Part shown: positions 24,234 to 33,891 of the stretch, one piece after another
Position numbering within the stretch: the first letter of the stretch is position 1
How the letters are laid out: every line of letters begins with the position of its first letter
DNA from: Hydrogenophilales bacterium
GTDB taxonomy: Bacteria > Pseudomonadota > Gammaproteobacteria > Burkholderiales > Thiobacillaceae
Length of the DNA stretch: 64,000 nt
Direction of reading: 5' to 3'
Assembly: GCA_016703155.1 (NCBI GenBank)
Contig: JADJCP010000004.1
Location: 124,001-188,000 of the forward strand
The notes under the pieces: generated by a model
Seen by the model: the letters and a program-made list of their open reading frames with translations, nothing else
Told to the model about the DNA's origin: nothing
The model's database searches: none
Made by a program: the position numbers and the translations under genes

Positions 24234-26738
24234 GTAATCGGCCAGGGCGGTACCCGCCGCCGTCCAGGCGTCGCGCACCGAGTTCAGGCGTTCGCGCGAC
24301 ACGGCGCTACCCAGCTCGTAGGGCTGAATGCGTTCGGCCTCGGCGCAGAGCTGCGCCAGTTCCAGGGCGCCGACATCGCTGGCGCCGCCCTTGAGGGTGT
24401 GGCACTGGTCTTTCCAGGCCAGGTAGTCGCGCTCCTTGAGTGCCTGTTCGATGGCACCAAGGGCGCGCAGGCTGTCCTGGGTGAATTCGCGGATCAGGCC
24501 TTCGACGAACTCCGGGCCGCCGCCCAGCGTGGCGAGATCGTCGAGGGTTTCTTCATCGAGCCTGGCGACCGGGCGGCGCTTCGCCTGCTGCCCCGGGTTT
24601 TCGCCGCTCCCGGCGGCCATGGCCAGGCGCGCCACGGTATCGATCAGATCGAGGCCGTTGATCGGCTTGGTCAGGAAGGCATCGGCACCGGCTTCGCGGC
24701 AGGTACGCGCGCTTTCCTCGCGGGCGTCCGCGGTCAGGATGACGATCGGCAGGTGTTCCTGTTCCATGAAGCGCCAATGGCGCACCACATCCGGTCCGGA
24801 GAGCCCCGGCATCTGCATGTCGATGATGGCCAGATCGATCTGGTCGTTCTCGGCTTCGAGCAGCGCCAGGGCCTGCTCGCCGTCATTCACCGCCAGGACT
24901 TCATGGCCGGCGTGTTCCATGATGCCGCGCGTGACGCGCAGATTCACCGGGTTGTCGTCGGCCACCAGGATGCGCAGCTTCAGGCCGCCGGCGCGGCTCT
25001 GGAAGTGGTCGGCGATGGATACCACGTTGTCCGGCAGGGCCGTGCTCATCACGGCGTGGATGGCATTGAACAGCAGGCTGGCATTGACCGGGGTACTCAG
25101 CACGGCGGCGTAGCCGGCGCGCGTCAGACGGGTGTCGGAGAGCGCGGCATCGGCATTGCTCGACTCGGGGATGATCAGGATGATGGGCAGGCTGTGTTCG
25201 CGCTCGGCGAGTTCCAGGGACTCGATGTAGGCCAGCGGTTCCTGGTTCAGGCAGTCCTGGGCGACGACCAGGGCAGTGAGCGAGCGATTGCTGCTGGAGG
25301 CGTTGCGGATGGCGCTACGGGCGACTTCGTCGCTGGCCAGGGGTTGCACGTCGAGACCCCAGGTGCGCACCAACTCGTCGAGACGCGGAAGCAATTCGCC
25401 GCGCGCCAGCAGGGCGACGCGCCCCTTCAACGGCAACTCGGCGCTGGAGCTGGCAGCGCTGGTGGCCTGGGTCTGGAACGGGATTTCGAACCAGAAGACG
25501 CTGCCGACGCCTTCTTCGCTGCGCAGGCCGATGCGGCCGCCCATGAGTTCCACCAGTTGCTTGGCGATGGTGGTGCCGAGGCCGGTGCCGCCATAACGCC
25601 GGGTGATCGAGGTATCGGCCTGGGTGAAGCTCTGGAAGATGGTGTCCTGGACCGGCGCGGCGATGCCGATGCCGGTATCGACCACTTCGAAGTGCAGACG
25701 CGGCGGATCGCCCAGACCGGAGGGCCGGACATACAGATCGACGCGTCCCGCCTCGGTGAACTTGATGGCATTGCCGATCAAGTTGATCAATACCTGGCGC
25801 AGGTGGGGGGCATCGCCGTTGAGGCGGAAGGGCGTTTGCGGGGTGATGTGCGCGGCGAGGGCGATGCCCTTTTTCTTCGCGACCGGGTCGAGCATCTGTA
25901 CGGTGCGGTTCACCAGGAGATGCAGGTCGAACGGTTCGTCGGCAAGGATGAGCCGGCCGGCTTCGATACGCGAAAAATCGAGGACGTTGTCGATCAGGCC
26001 CAGCAGGGTATCCGCCGAGGCGCGGATGACCTGGGCCAGTTCATGTTGCTCCCGGTCGAGGCGGGTTTCGGCGAGCAGGTCGGCGACTCCGATGACGCCG
26101 TTCAGCGGCGTGCGCAGCTCGTGGCTAATATTGGCGAGGAACTGCGACTTGGCCTTGTTTGCCTCTTTTTCCCGGGCGACGGCCGAGTGAAGCTGGCGCA
26201 TCAGCGATGCGGCGTAGAGCGGCACGGCTACGACCGCCAGCATCACCCCGAGGCCCAGGGGCAGGTGCCCGCGCCAGAATTCGTTCAGGCTCAGGACGAG
26301 GGCGAAACCGAGGCTGGCCAGCAAGGTCGACAGGTACAGGTATTTGACGCCATAGCGAAAACCGTTGCCGAGCGTGACCCAGAGGTAAATGGTGACTAGT
26401 GGCGCCGAGGTTTCGCCACCAACGTAAAGCAGGATGGACGCCGTGGAAAAATCCAGCACGGCACCGAATACCCGACGGAAAACGGACACTTTCGGCGACG
26501 CCAGGGTGGCGACCAGTATCAGCGCCGACAGGGGCATGAAGACCACCACCACCTGGTAAATGGCGATGGAAACGGCTTCCGGGTGCCTGAACCAGGAGCT
26601 GGCGAAATACAGGAAAAACCCCAGCCCGATGAAAAAACGGATCAGTGCCTGCTGAAACTCGCTGTCCGGGCGCGCGGCGATACGTGCTTTCAGGTGGGCG
26701 ATCACCCTGGCCAGTTCCGCGGGCAGGGCACGGATCAT
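24201..26738 (-). CDS. rpfC: Hybrid sensor histidine kinase RpfC (DSF receptor)
   Basis: Inner-membrane hybrid kinase expected to sense DSF and also to restrain RpfF. It has 845 residues. An N-terminal region of about five membrane helices (about 34-180) is followed by the HisKA domain with phospho-acceptor His206 in ANISHELRTPLNGV. An HATPase domain (about 315-430), a divergent receiver-like stretch, a true receiver with DLAIIDMQMPGLSGPDV (about 630), and an HPt domain with QCHTLKGGASDVG near the C-terminus follow. It overlaps the rpfG stop by 4 nt, so the pair is cotranscribed. Confidence 0.9.
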   Translation of the reverse strand: MIRALPAELARVIAHLKARIAARPDSEFQQALIRFFIGLGFFLYFASSWFRHPEAVSIAIYQVVVVFMPLSALILVATLASPKVSVFRRVFGAVLDFSTASILLYVGGETSAPLVTIYLWVTLGNGFRYGVKYLYLSTLLASLGFALVLSLNEFWRGHLPLGLGVMLAVVAVPLYAASLMRQLHSAVAREKEANKAKSQFLANISHELRTPLNGVIGVADLLAETRLDREQHELAQVIRASADTLLGLIDNVLDFSRIEAGRLILADEPFDLHLLVNRTVQMLDPVAKKKGIALAAHITPQTPFRLNGDAPHLRQVLINLIGNAIKFTEAGRVDLYVRPSGLGDPPRLHFEVVDTGIGIAAPVQDTIFQSFTQADTSITRRYGGTGLGTTIAKQLVELMGGRIGLRSEEGVGSVFWFEIPFQTQATSAASSSAELPLKGRVALLARGELLPRLDELVRTWGLDVQPLASDEVARSAIRNASSSNRSLTALVVAQDCLNQEPLAYIESLELAEREHSLPIILIIPESSNADAALSDTRLTRAGYAAVLSTPVNASLLFNAIHAVMSTALPDNVVSIADHFQSRAGGLKLRILVADDNPVNLRVTRGIMEHAGHEVLAVNDGEQALALLEAENDQIDLAIIDMQMPGLSGPDVVRHWRFMEQEHLPIVILTADAREESARTCREAGADAFLTKPINGLDLIDTVARLAMAAGSGENPGQQAKRRPVARLDEETLDDLATLGGGPEFVEGLIREFTQDSLRALGAIEQALKERDYLAWKDQCHTLKGGASDVGALELAQLCAEAERIQPYELGSAVSRERLNSVRDAWTAAGTALADYLSRQASARRH

Positions 26739-27829
26739 GGCAGCGGGCCCGTTGTGTCGTCGCTATATTCGCGCATGACTCGGCGGACTTCGTCGATGCG
26801 CCTGAGAAATGCCTGGGAACACTCCGGGTCGAAATGGCTGCCGCTTTGCTCCTGGATGTATTGCAGGGCGGCGTTGAAGCTCCAGGCCTGTTTGTAGGGA
26901 CGTACCGTGGTCAAGGCGTCGAAAACGTCGGCGACGGTAACGATGCGCGCCGTCTGGGGAATGTCCTGTCCGGCGAGCTGGCGCGGGTAGCCCTGGCCGT
27001 CGTAGCGCTCGTGGTGGCAGAGGGCGATCTGCGCGCCCATGCGCAGGTAGCGCGACGGGCTTCCGGCGAGGATGTCATGGCCGATGATCGGGTGTGTCTT
27101 CATGATCAGCCATTCGTAGGGGGTCAGCGGGCCGGGCTTGAGCAGAATCTTGTCCGGGATGCCGATCTTGCCCAGGTCATGCATCGGCGCGGTGAGTTCG
27201 ATCTCCTCGCATTCCTGGGCACTCAGGCCCAGTTCGCTGGCGATCAGGCCGCTGAAGCGGGCCATGCGATAGATGTGGTTGCCGGTATTCTCGTCGCGGT
27301 ATTCGCCGGCCTTGGCCAGTTTGATCAGGGTCTCGCGTTCACGAGCATGGATGTCGCGCGTCGCCTGGGCGACCTCCGCCTCCAGGCGTTCGGCGCGATT
27401 GCCCAGCGACTTCTGGCTGCGCCGCAGGGCCAGCAGGTTGCGGCAGCGGGCGCGGCATTCATGCGGGTCGATGGGCCGGGTGAGGAAGTCGGTGGCGCCG
27501 CTTTCCAGCGCTTGCTGGCGGATCTTTCGGTCTTCGACCACGGTGATGATGACGATGGGGACATCGGCAAGCATCTTCAGCGCGCGCAGCCGACGCGTGA
27601 ACTCGATGCCGTCCATGGAGGGCATGCGGTAATCGGTGATGATCAGGTCCGGGACGCGTTTGCCGGTGCGTTCCAGGGCTTGCCGCGGGTCAGCGAAGCT
27701 CTCGATGAGGATGCCCGGCTCCAGGGATCTGGCCAGGCCTTCCAGCAGGCTGCGCGCCGTCGCCCGGTCGTCGACGATGAATACCGTGGCGGCCTCGGGC
27801 GCGCTGTGGCGCGTCGGGTCCACCGGCAA
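26735..27829 (-). CDS. rpfG: Response regulator RpfG with HD-GYP phosphodiesterase domain
   Basis: Two-component regulator that degrades c-di-GMP when phosphorylated, passing the DSF signal on. It has 364 residues. The receiver domain (about 13-130) has VFIVDD and the phospho-acceptor aspartate in DLIITDYRMPSMDG. The HD-GYP domain (about 160-345) has GNHIYRMARFSG, the metal-binding HDLGKIGIPD and the HHERYDGQGYP signature intact, so it should be active. The frame starts with TTG at 27829; no ATG is available before the receiver domain. It is upstream of rpfC in the same operon. Confidence 0.92.
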   Translation of the reverse strand: MPVDPTRHSAPEAATVFIVDDRATARSLLEGLARSLEPGILIESFADPRQALERTGKRVPDLIITDYRMPSMDGIEFTRRLRALKMLADVPIVIITVVEDRKIRQQALESGATDFLTRPIDPHECRARCRNLLALRRSQKSLGNRAERLEAEVAQATRDIHARERETLIKLAKAGEYRDENTGNHIYRMARFSGLIASELGLSAQECEEIELTAPMHDLGKIGIPDKILLKPGPLTPYEWLIMKTHPIIGHDILAGSPSRYLRMGAQIALCHHERYDGQGYPRQLAGQDIPQTARIVTVADVFDALTTVRPYKQAWSFNAALQYIQEQSGSHFDPECSQAFLRRIDEVRRVMREYSDDTTGPLP

Positions 27830-27966
27830 TCGGGTCGGATCGTTGGGGACTAATCTGAGCCGCTTCAGGATCTGCTCCTCTCCAATGGGGCGGGTTTTTC
27901 TGGATCAACCCTCGGATTCTATTCAATTTTGATTGATTATGGCCGCAAAGCGGGTGCCCATGACAT

Positions 27967-28929
27967 TCACTGGGCTCCCCGGATGCAATTTCGGCCTGCC
28001 TGCTTGGCTTCGTAGGCGGCCTGGTCGGCGCGGCGCAGCAGCGCCTTGTCGTCATCGTCGGCGGCCAATTGGGCGATGCCGGCGCTGAAACCCAGGAAGA
28101 CGGCGCTGCCCCCGCGCGCGAACGGGGTTTTGCCCAGGAGCATATGCATGCGCCCCAATACCAACTGCGCGCCGCGTGCGTCGGTGTCCGGCAGGATCAT
28201 GGTGAATTCGTCGCCGCCGTAACGGACCAGGGCGTCCGCCTGGCGCATCACGGCGCGGGCAATGCCGACAAAATAGATCAGCACCTCGTCGCCGACCTGA
28301 TGGCCATAGGCGTCATTGATCTCCTTGAAGTGGTCCAGATCGATCATGGCCAGGGTCAAGTGGCTGCCGGTACGCCGCACTCGGGCGATGTCATGGGTCA
28401 GGGTCGCTTCGAGGGCGCGCCGGTTGAGCACGCCGGTCAAGGCATCGTGATTCAACTCGTGGCGGGTTTCGGAGAGTTCCTTCTGGATGTTTTCCAGCTC
28501 GCGCCGGCTTTCGGTCAGCTCGCGCCGGCTGGATTCGACGGTGTCGCGGATGCCGTTGGACTGATTGACGATAGTGCCCAGCAATTGCAGGATTTCCTGC
28601 CGGTCGCGCGATTTGCGGAAGCTCTCGACGCTGTCCGACAGCGCGTCCTGGCGTTCGCCCAGGTCGCGCGAAAGCGTTTCGGTGGTGCCCAGGGTCGATT
28701 GCACCGCTGCCCGGATGATGGCGAGGATCTCTTCGTAGAACCGGCGGGTATCCAGCATGGGCGTGCTGTCCGGCGGCGGCCCGGCGGGTTCGGCTGCCGG
28801 GGGCGGTGGCGGCGTTTCGCCGGTGACGCGGTAATACTCCTCGGCGTAATTTTCCGGCGAGGGCGACCGCCCCGCGGCACGGAGATTGTCGATGACGGTG
28901 AGCCCGATGGCTGAGGGAACCTGGGACAT
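27967..28929 (-). CDS. Diguanylate cyclase (GGDEF) with N-terminal coiled coil
   Basis: Predicted soluble enzyme making c-di-GMP from two GTP. It has 320 residues. The N-terminal part (about 1-155) has no recognised sensor; it includes a Pro-rich linker and a long helical stretch likely to dimerise. The GGDEF domain (about 160-318) has the intact active site RYGGDEF and an RQAD inhibitory-site motif five residues before it, so product feedback is expected. It lies 138 bp upstream of rpfG in the same direction and makes the molecule RpfG degrades, a plausible functional opposition (inference). Confidence 0.9.
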   Translation of the reverse strand: MSQVPSAIGLTVIDNLRAAGRSPSPENYAEEYYRVTGETPPPPPAAEPAGPPPDSTPMLDTRRFYEEILAIIRAAVQSTLGTTETLSRDLGERQDALSDSVESFRKSRDRQEILQLLGTIVNQSNGIRDTVESSRRELTESRRELENIQKELSETRHELNHDALTGVLNRRALEATLTHDIARVRRTGSHLTLAMIDLDHFKEINDAYGHQVGDEVLIYFVGIARAVMRQADALVRYGGDEFTMILPDTDARGAQLVLGRMHMLLGKTPFARGGSAVFLGFSAGIAQLAADDDDKALLRRADQAAYEAKQAGRNCIRGAQ

Positions 28930-29004
28930 AGTCGGCCTGATCTGGTATTTTTCGATTCGGTCTCAACACTATCGGCAGCGTTGCGGGAAACTTGAGTTCT
29001 TTCC

Positions 29005-30377
29005 GTGCGCCACCCCCACAAAATGCACATTCATATCCTCGGCATCTGCGGCACCTTCATGGGTGGCATCGCGGTGATCGCCCGTCAGGCCGGACATCGG
29101 GTCGCCGGCGGCGATGCCCAGGTCTACCCGCCGATGAGCACGCAACTTGCAAGCCAGGGTATCGAGTTGATCGAGGGCTATGGCGTCGAACAGGCGAACA
29201 TCGGCGCCGATGTCTTTGTCGTCGGCAATGTCGTCAGTCGGGGCAAGCAGCCGCTCATGGAAGAAATCCTGAATCGCGGTCTGCCTTATATATCCGGGCC
29301 GCAGTGGCTTTACGAGAATGTCCTGAAGGACAAATGGGTCCTGGCGGTGGCCGGCACGCACGGCAAGACCACCACTTCGGCCATGCTGGCCTGGATCCTG
29401 GAGGACGCCAGGCTGGACCCGGGCTATCTGGTCGGCGGCGTGCCGATGAACTTCGGCGTGTCGGCGCGCCTCACCGAGTCGCCGTTCTTCGTCATCGAAG
29501 CCGACGAATACGACACCGCCTTCTTCGACAAGCGCTCCAAATTCGTGCATTACCGGCCGCGCACGGCAATCCTCAACAATCTGGAATTCGACCACGCCGA
29601 CATTTTTCCCGACCTGGCCGCCATCGAGACCCAGTTCCACCATCTGGTGCGCGGTGTGCCGGGCAATGGCCGGGTGGTCGCCAACGGTGGCGACAATAAT
29701 GTGCTGCGGGTGCTCGGGCGCGGTTGCTGGAGCGAGGTCGAGTATTTCGCCGGCCGGGGCTTTGGCTGGAAGGCCCAGCCCGTCGATTCCGCCAGTTTCG
29801 ACGTGAGCCTGGATGATGTCCCGGTCGGCCGGGTGACCTGGGGCCTGCTCGGCGCGCACAACCGGGCCAACGCCCTGGCAGCGATTGCCGCGGCGCGCCA
29901 CGTCGGGGTGACGCCGCGGGTGGCGATGGAGGCGCTGGGACGTTTCGAGAACGTCAAGCGCCGTCTGGAGACGCGCGGCACGGTCAATGGCATCACCGTC
30001 TACGACGACTTCGCGCATCACCCGACGGCCATTGCCACGACGCTCGCCGGGTTGCGCTCGCGGGTCGGCGCGGCACGCATCCTGGCGGTCCTGGAGCCGC
30101 GTTCCAACACCATGAAACTGGGGTCATGAAAGACCAGTTGGCGGGTAGCCTCAAGGACGCCCAGCGCGTCTTTTGTTACAGCGCCGATCTTGGCTGGGAT
30201 GCCGCCGGCGCGCTGCGTTCCCTGGGCGCGACGGCGACGACGCATGCCGATCTCGGGCAGCTCGTCGAGGCCATCGCCGCCGAGGCGAAGCCCGGCGATC
30301 ACATTCTGGTGATGAGTAACGGCGGCTTCGGCGGTTTGCACGACACACTCCTCGACCGGCTGCGACTGGCGCCATGA
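29005..30377 (+). CDS. mpl: UDP-MurNAc:tripeptide ligase Mpl (peptidoglycan recycling), frameshifted
   Basis: Mur-ligase-family enzyme that re-attaches recycled L-Ala-D-Glu-mDAP tripeptide to UDP-MurNAc. The first frame (29005-30129) gives MHIHILGICGTFMGGIA, the ATP-binding VAGTHGKTTTSAML and FVIEADEYDTAFFDKRS, then ends EPRSNTMKLGS-stop. The missing C-terminus (MKDQLAGSLKDAQRVF and onward, ending DRLRLAP) continues in the next frame to 30377. Adding one G to the GGGG run at 30120-30123 joins them into a normal 457-residue enzyme. A consensus error is as likely as a real mutation. It overlaps the next gene by 4 nt. Confidence 0.9.
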
Positions 30378-31501
30378 CCGCAAGCCCGCACAGGCGTGTT
30401 GCCCTGGAGATCTCCGAGGCCGGTCCGGTGATGCGCCTATCCGGCAGTTGGCGGCTCGCCGATCTGCTCAGACTGGAGTCCGAACTGGATAGCCTGCGTC
30501 CCGCCGGCACGACCACATTGCATGTCGATGGCGGTGACCTCGGCATGCTGGATACGGCGGGGGCGATGCTGCTGTGTCAGCGCCTCAAGGCCTGGGGCTT
30601 GCCGAGGGCGGCGGTCAGCTGGTCGGGGTTCTCGCCGCGCAACCAGGCGATGCTCGAACTGGTCCGGGAAGACATTGAAGCGCCCGCAACGGTCGCCACG
30701 CCGCCTGAAAGCTGGTTGCATCGGCTGGGTCGGCAGGCGGCGCTGCTTGCCGCCGGTGTGCTTGATATGCTCGCCTTCATCGGCCAGCTTGGCGCCGCGG
30801 CCCTGGACTGGCTGCGCCACCCGGGCCGGTTCCGGATGCGTGAGTTCTTCGTTCAGCTCGAAGCCGTCGGCGTCGCCAGCTTGCCCATCGTTGCCCTGAT
30901 GACCTTTCTGATCGGCGTGGTGTTTACCTATTTGCTGGGTATCCAGATCGAGAAATACGGCGCCAACATCTTCATCGTCGACGGTGTCTCCCTGGCGGTG
31001 ACCCGCGAACTGGCGCCGCTGCTTACCGCCTTGCTGATCGCCGGCCGCTCCGGCGCGGCCTTCACCGCGCAGATCGGCGCCATGAAGGTCACCGAGGAGA
31101 TCGACGCCATCAGCACCCTTGGCCTGTCGCCGATGCAGGTGTTGGTGCTGCCGCGCCTGCTGGCGATCGTCATCACCATGCCGTTGCTGACTTTCGTCGC
31201 GGACATCACGGGCATCCTCGGCGCGGCCCTGGTGGCGGCGCAGCAGCTCGACATCACCCCGTACACCTTCTTCGCGCGCCTGCAGGATGTCCTGCCGCTT
31301 TATACCGTCAGCCTGGGCCTGGCCAAGGCGCCGGTATTCGCGGTGGCGATCGCGGTGATCGCCTGCCACAACGGCTTTGCCGTGACGCGCGACGCACGCA
31401 GCGTCGGCCTGAAGACCACCACGACGGTGGTCCACTGCCTGGTGGCGGTGATTCTGATCGATGCGCTGTTCTCCATCGCCTTCCCGAAGGTCACGCCATG
31501 A
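30374..31501 (+). CDS. mlaE: MlaE-family lipid ABC transporter permease with N-terminal STAS domain
   Basis: Inner-membrane permease of a Mla-type phospholipid transporter. It has 375 residues. Residues 1 to about 100 form a STAS (MlaB-like) domain (VMRLSGSWRLADLLRLESEL, then DGGDLGMLDTAGAMLL), here fused to the permease where E. coli has a separate mlaB. The MlaE domain (about 130-370) has about five helices and the signature ELAPLLTALLIAGRSGAA and GAMKVTEEIDAI. It overlaps mpl upstream and the ATPase gene downstream by 4 nt each. Symbol given by family, as E. coli-type retrograde function is not proven. Confidence 0.88.
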   Translation: MTASPHRRVALEISEAGPVMRLSGSWRLADLLRLESELDSLRPAGTTTLHVDGGDLGMLDTAGAMLLCQRLKAWGLPRAAVSWSGFSPRNQAMLELVREDIEAPATVATPPESWLHRLGRQAALLAAGVLDMLAFIGQLGAAALDWLRHPGRFRMREFFVQLEAVGVASLPIVALMTFLIGVVFTYLLGIQIEKYGANIFIVDGVSLAVTRELAPLLTALLIAGRSGAAFTAQIGAMKVTEEIDAISTLGLSPMQVLVLPRLLAIVITMPLLTFVADITGILGAALVAAQQLDITPYTFFARLQDVLPLYTVSLGLAKAPVFAVAIAVIACHNGFAVTRDARSVGLKTTTTVVHCLVAVILIDALFSIAFPKVTP

Positions 31502-32265
31502 GCGCTATGGCGCCCTTGCTGGAGGTCGATACGCTGCGCACGCACTTGGGCGGGCGCTGGCTGCATGACGGCGTCAGCTTCGCCGTCCAGCCCGGGCAGG
31601 TCGTCGCCTTGATCGGCGGCAGCGGTACCGGCAAGACGGTGCTGCTGCGCGAGTGCATCGGTCTGGCGCGGCCGGCGTCGGGCGCCATTCGGCTGTTCGG
31701 CGAGGATATCTGCCAGATGCGCGGCCAGGCGATGAATCGGGTCCGGCGCCGTTTCGGTGTGCTGTTCCAGGAAGGCGCCTTGTTTTCGTCATTGAGCGTT
31801 GCCGAGAATATCGCCGTGCCGCTGGTCGAGCAGACGGCTTTACCGGCTTGGTTGCGTGATCAGGTGGTGGCGTTGAAAATTCGCCTGGTGGGCTTGCCCG
31901 CCGATGCCGCGCGCAAACGGCCCAGCGAATTGTCCGGGGGCATGAAGAAACGCACTGCCCTGGCGCGGGCCCTGGCCCTGGAGCCGGAACTGTTGTTCCT
32001 TGACGAGCCGACCTCGGGCCTGGATCCGATCAGCGCGCGTGAGTTCGACCGGCTGGTGCGTACACTGTGCGATAGTCTTGGAATTACGGTTTTGATGACC
32101 AGCCACGATCTCGACACGCTTTGGGGCATGGTCGATCGGGTCGTGGTGCTGCACGACGGCAAGGTGATCGCCGATGGGCCTGTCGCCGAAGTGGCGCGGG
32201 CCGATCACCCCTGGATCAGAGAATATTTCTCCGCGCACGCGGAAGGGAGGGGCCATGGAATCTGA
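31498..32265 (+). CDS. mlaF: MlaF-family lipid ABC transporter ATPase
   Basis: Cytoplasmic ATPase of the same transporter, 255 residues. Walker A is IGGSGTGKTVLLRE (about 39-52), the Q-loop is VLFQEGALFSSLSV, the signature is LSGGMKKRTALARAL (about 144-158), and Walker B is LLFLDEPTSGLDPISA (about 166-181). Together these are typical of MlaF. Start overlaps the permease stop by 4 nt and the end overlaps the MCE gene by 11 nt. Confidence 0.93.
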   Translation: MSAMAPLLEVDTLRTHLGGRWLHDGVSFAVQPGQVVALIGGSGTGKTVLLRECIGLARPASGAIRLFGEDICQMRGQAMNRVRRRFGVLFQEGALFSSLSVAENIAVPLVEQTALPAWLRDQVVALKIRLVGLPADAARKRPSELSGGMKKRTALARALALEPELLFLDEPTSGLDPISAREFDRLVRTLCDSLGITVLMTSHDLDTLWGMVDRVVVLHDGKVIADGPVAEVARADHPWIREYFSAHAEGRGHGI

Positions 32266-33199
32266 TGCACGCTATGCCTGGGTCGGCGCCGGCCTGCTTG
32301 GACTGGTGGTCATTCTGGCCGCAGGGCTGTACTGGCTGACCGGCGGAGCCGACGATACCATCATGAAGCGCTATCTGGTCTATTTCGAGCGTCAATCCCT
32401 GGAAGGGCTGCAGATCAACAGCTCGGTGCGCATGCAGGGCGTCAATGTCGGCAAGGTCGCCGACTATGCCATCATGCCCGGCGAGGCCCAACGGGTGCGG
32501 GTCATCCTGCAGGTCGATGCGCGCACGCCGGTACTGGAGGGTGCGACCGCCGTGGTGACACGCAATCTGGTGACGGGGTTGGCGGCCGTCGATCTTGCCA
32601 ATCGTGCCCAGGGCGGCGGCCCCCTGGAGGCCGTGCCGCCCGGCGAATCCTACCCGTTGATCAAGGAAGGGGTGCCGCAACTGGCCAAGGTGGCGAACAC
32701 GCTGCAAGACCTGGGCGAATCCAGTCAGACCACCCTGAACCGCGTCAACGACCTGCTGTCCGATCAGAATCAGCGTGCCATCGCCGGCACACTCGCCAAT
32801 CTCGAAGCGATCAGCGGCATGTTGCGCCAGACGCTGCCGCAACTGAACGCGACCCTGGCCAGCGCCAAGCAGGCGGCCGACCGTCTGGATGACTTGGCGC
32901 ATAACACTGGCCAGGTGGTGCGCGATTCTCAGGTCCGGCTCGGCAAGGTGGCTCAGGAAGCCGAAACGACGCTGGTATCGAGCCGGACCACCCTCAAGAA
33001 TGTCGACACCGATGTGCAGAAAATGACCACCCATTTGAAACGCTCCGGCGATCTGGCCATGCAGGAAATACAGGCTACCGCGCAGTCCCTGCGCCTGGCC
33101 GGCGATGCCTTGCAGAACGCCGGCCGCTCGCTCGCCGATCCAGGCCGGGTGCTGTATGGCCCGAGCAAGTCCGAGTTGGGGCCGGGAGAGCGAAAATGA
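32255..33199 (+). CDS. MCE-domain (MlaD-like) lipid-binding protein
   Basis: Membrane-anchored periplasmic substrate-binding component of the Mla-type transporter. It has 314 residues from the ATG at 32255; the frame is open upstream into the ATPase gene. One N-terminal membrane helix (WVGAGLLGLVVILAAGLYWL, about 9-28) precedes the MCE domain (about 40-120; INSSVRMQGVNVGKV). A long helical region (about 135-300) follows, longer than in E. coli MlaD (183 residues) and more like PqiB/YebT-type tails. It overlaps the next gene by 4 nt. Confidence 0.9.
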   Translation: MESDARYAWVGAGLLGLVVILAAGLYWLTGGADDTIMKRYLVYFERQSLEGLQINSSVRMQGVNVGKVADYAIMPGEAQRVRVILQVDARTPVLEGATAVVTRNLVTGLAAVDLANRAQGGGPLEAVPPGESYPLIKEGVPQLAKVANTLQDLGESSQTTLNRVNDLLSDQNQRAIAGTLANLEAISGMLRQTLPQLNATLASAKQAADRLDDLAHNTGQVVRDSQVRLGKVAQEAETTLVSSRTTLKNVDTDVQKMTTHLKRSGDLAMQEIQATAQSLRLAGDALQNAGRSLADPGRVLYGPSKSELGPGERK

Positions 33200-33822
33200 C
33201 CCGGCGTTTTGCCAGCAAGCTCGCGAGATACGCCACGGTACTCTGCGTGTCGCTCACCTTGGCCGGCTGCAGCCTCATCCCCTGGACCGGCCGCCAGCCA
33301 GTCACCCATTACATACTGACCGACCCTGGGCCCCTGGTGTTCGGGGCGTATACCCATCGCGGCGTGTTGTTGTTGCGCGAGATGGACGTGCCGGCCTTCT
33401 ACCAGGTGCCGCGCCTGGCCTACAGTAGCGAGGCCGGGACGCGCAGCCACTATGAGTACGCGCGCTGGAGCGAGCCCATCGGCCAGCGCCTGACCTGGTT
33501 GCTGCGTCAGCGTGTCGAGGCCGCCAAGGTGTTCGACAACGTCGCCTCGCTGGGTAGCGGCGTCCTGGGCGATTACCAGCTCAACACCCGCCTGGTGGAC
33601 TTTTTCCACGAGTCGGCGACCCCGCCGGGCGTCGTCCTGCTGATCCTGGAAGTGGAACTGATCCGTCGCGATAGCGCCCAGTTGATCGGCCATCGCCTGT
33701 TCGTCAGCCAGATCCCGGTGGCGCGCCATAACGCCGCCGCGGCCGCCGATGCCATGGGCGTGGCGGCCAACCAGGTCGTCGACGAGTTGATACTCTGGCT
33801 GGAGCAGGCTGCGGGAAATTAA
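33196..33822 (+). CDS. PqiC/YmbA-like ABC transporter auxiliary lipoprotein
   Basis: Predicted lipoprotein of 208 residues with lipobox LAGC (mature Cys near 25) and the opening THYILTDPGP typical of the ABC-type transport auxiliary (PqiC/YmbA) family. These outer-membrane lipoproteins accompany MCE transporters. No membrane helices follow the signal peptide. It is the last of the four-gene transporter operon. Confidence 0.82.
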   Translation: MTRRFASKLARYATVLCVSLTLAGCSLIPWTGRQPVTHYILTDPGPLVFGAYTHRGVLLLREMDVPAFYQVPRLAYSSEAGTRSHYEYARWSEPIGQRLTWLLRQRVEAAKVFDNVASLGSGVLGDYQLNTRLVDFFHESATPPGVVLLILEVELIRRDSAQLIGHRLFVSQIPVARHNAAAAADAMGVAANQVVDELILWLEQAAGN

Positions 33823-33891
33823 AGCCGGCGTAGCGCCTCGCCGCGTTACATCGCCGGTGGGGGCGGGTAAAATCGGGAATCACTTGCCGGT

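Noticed and set aside
24399..26399. Very long plus-strand frame (666 codons)
   Set aside because: Antisense to rpfC, whose domains are unmistakable; GC-rich DNA produces long empty opposite frames.
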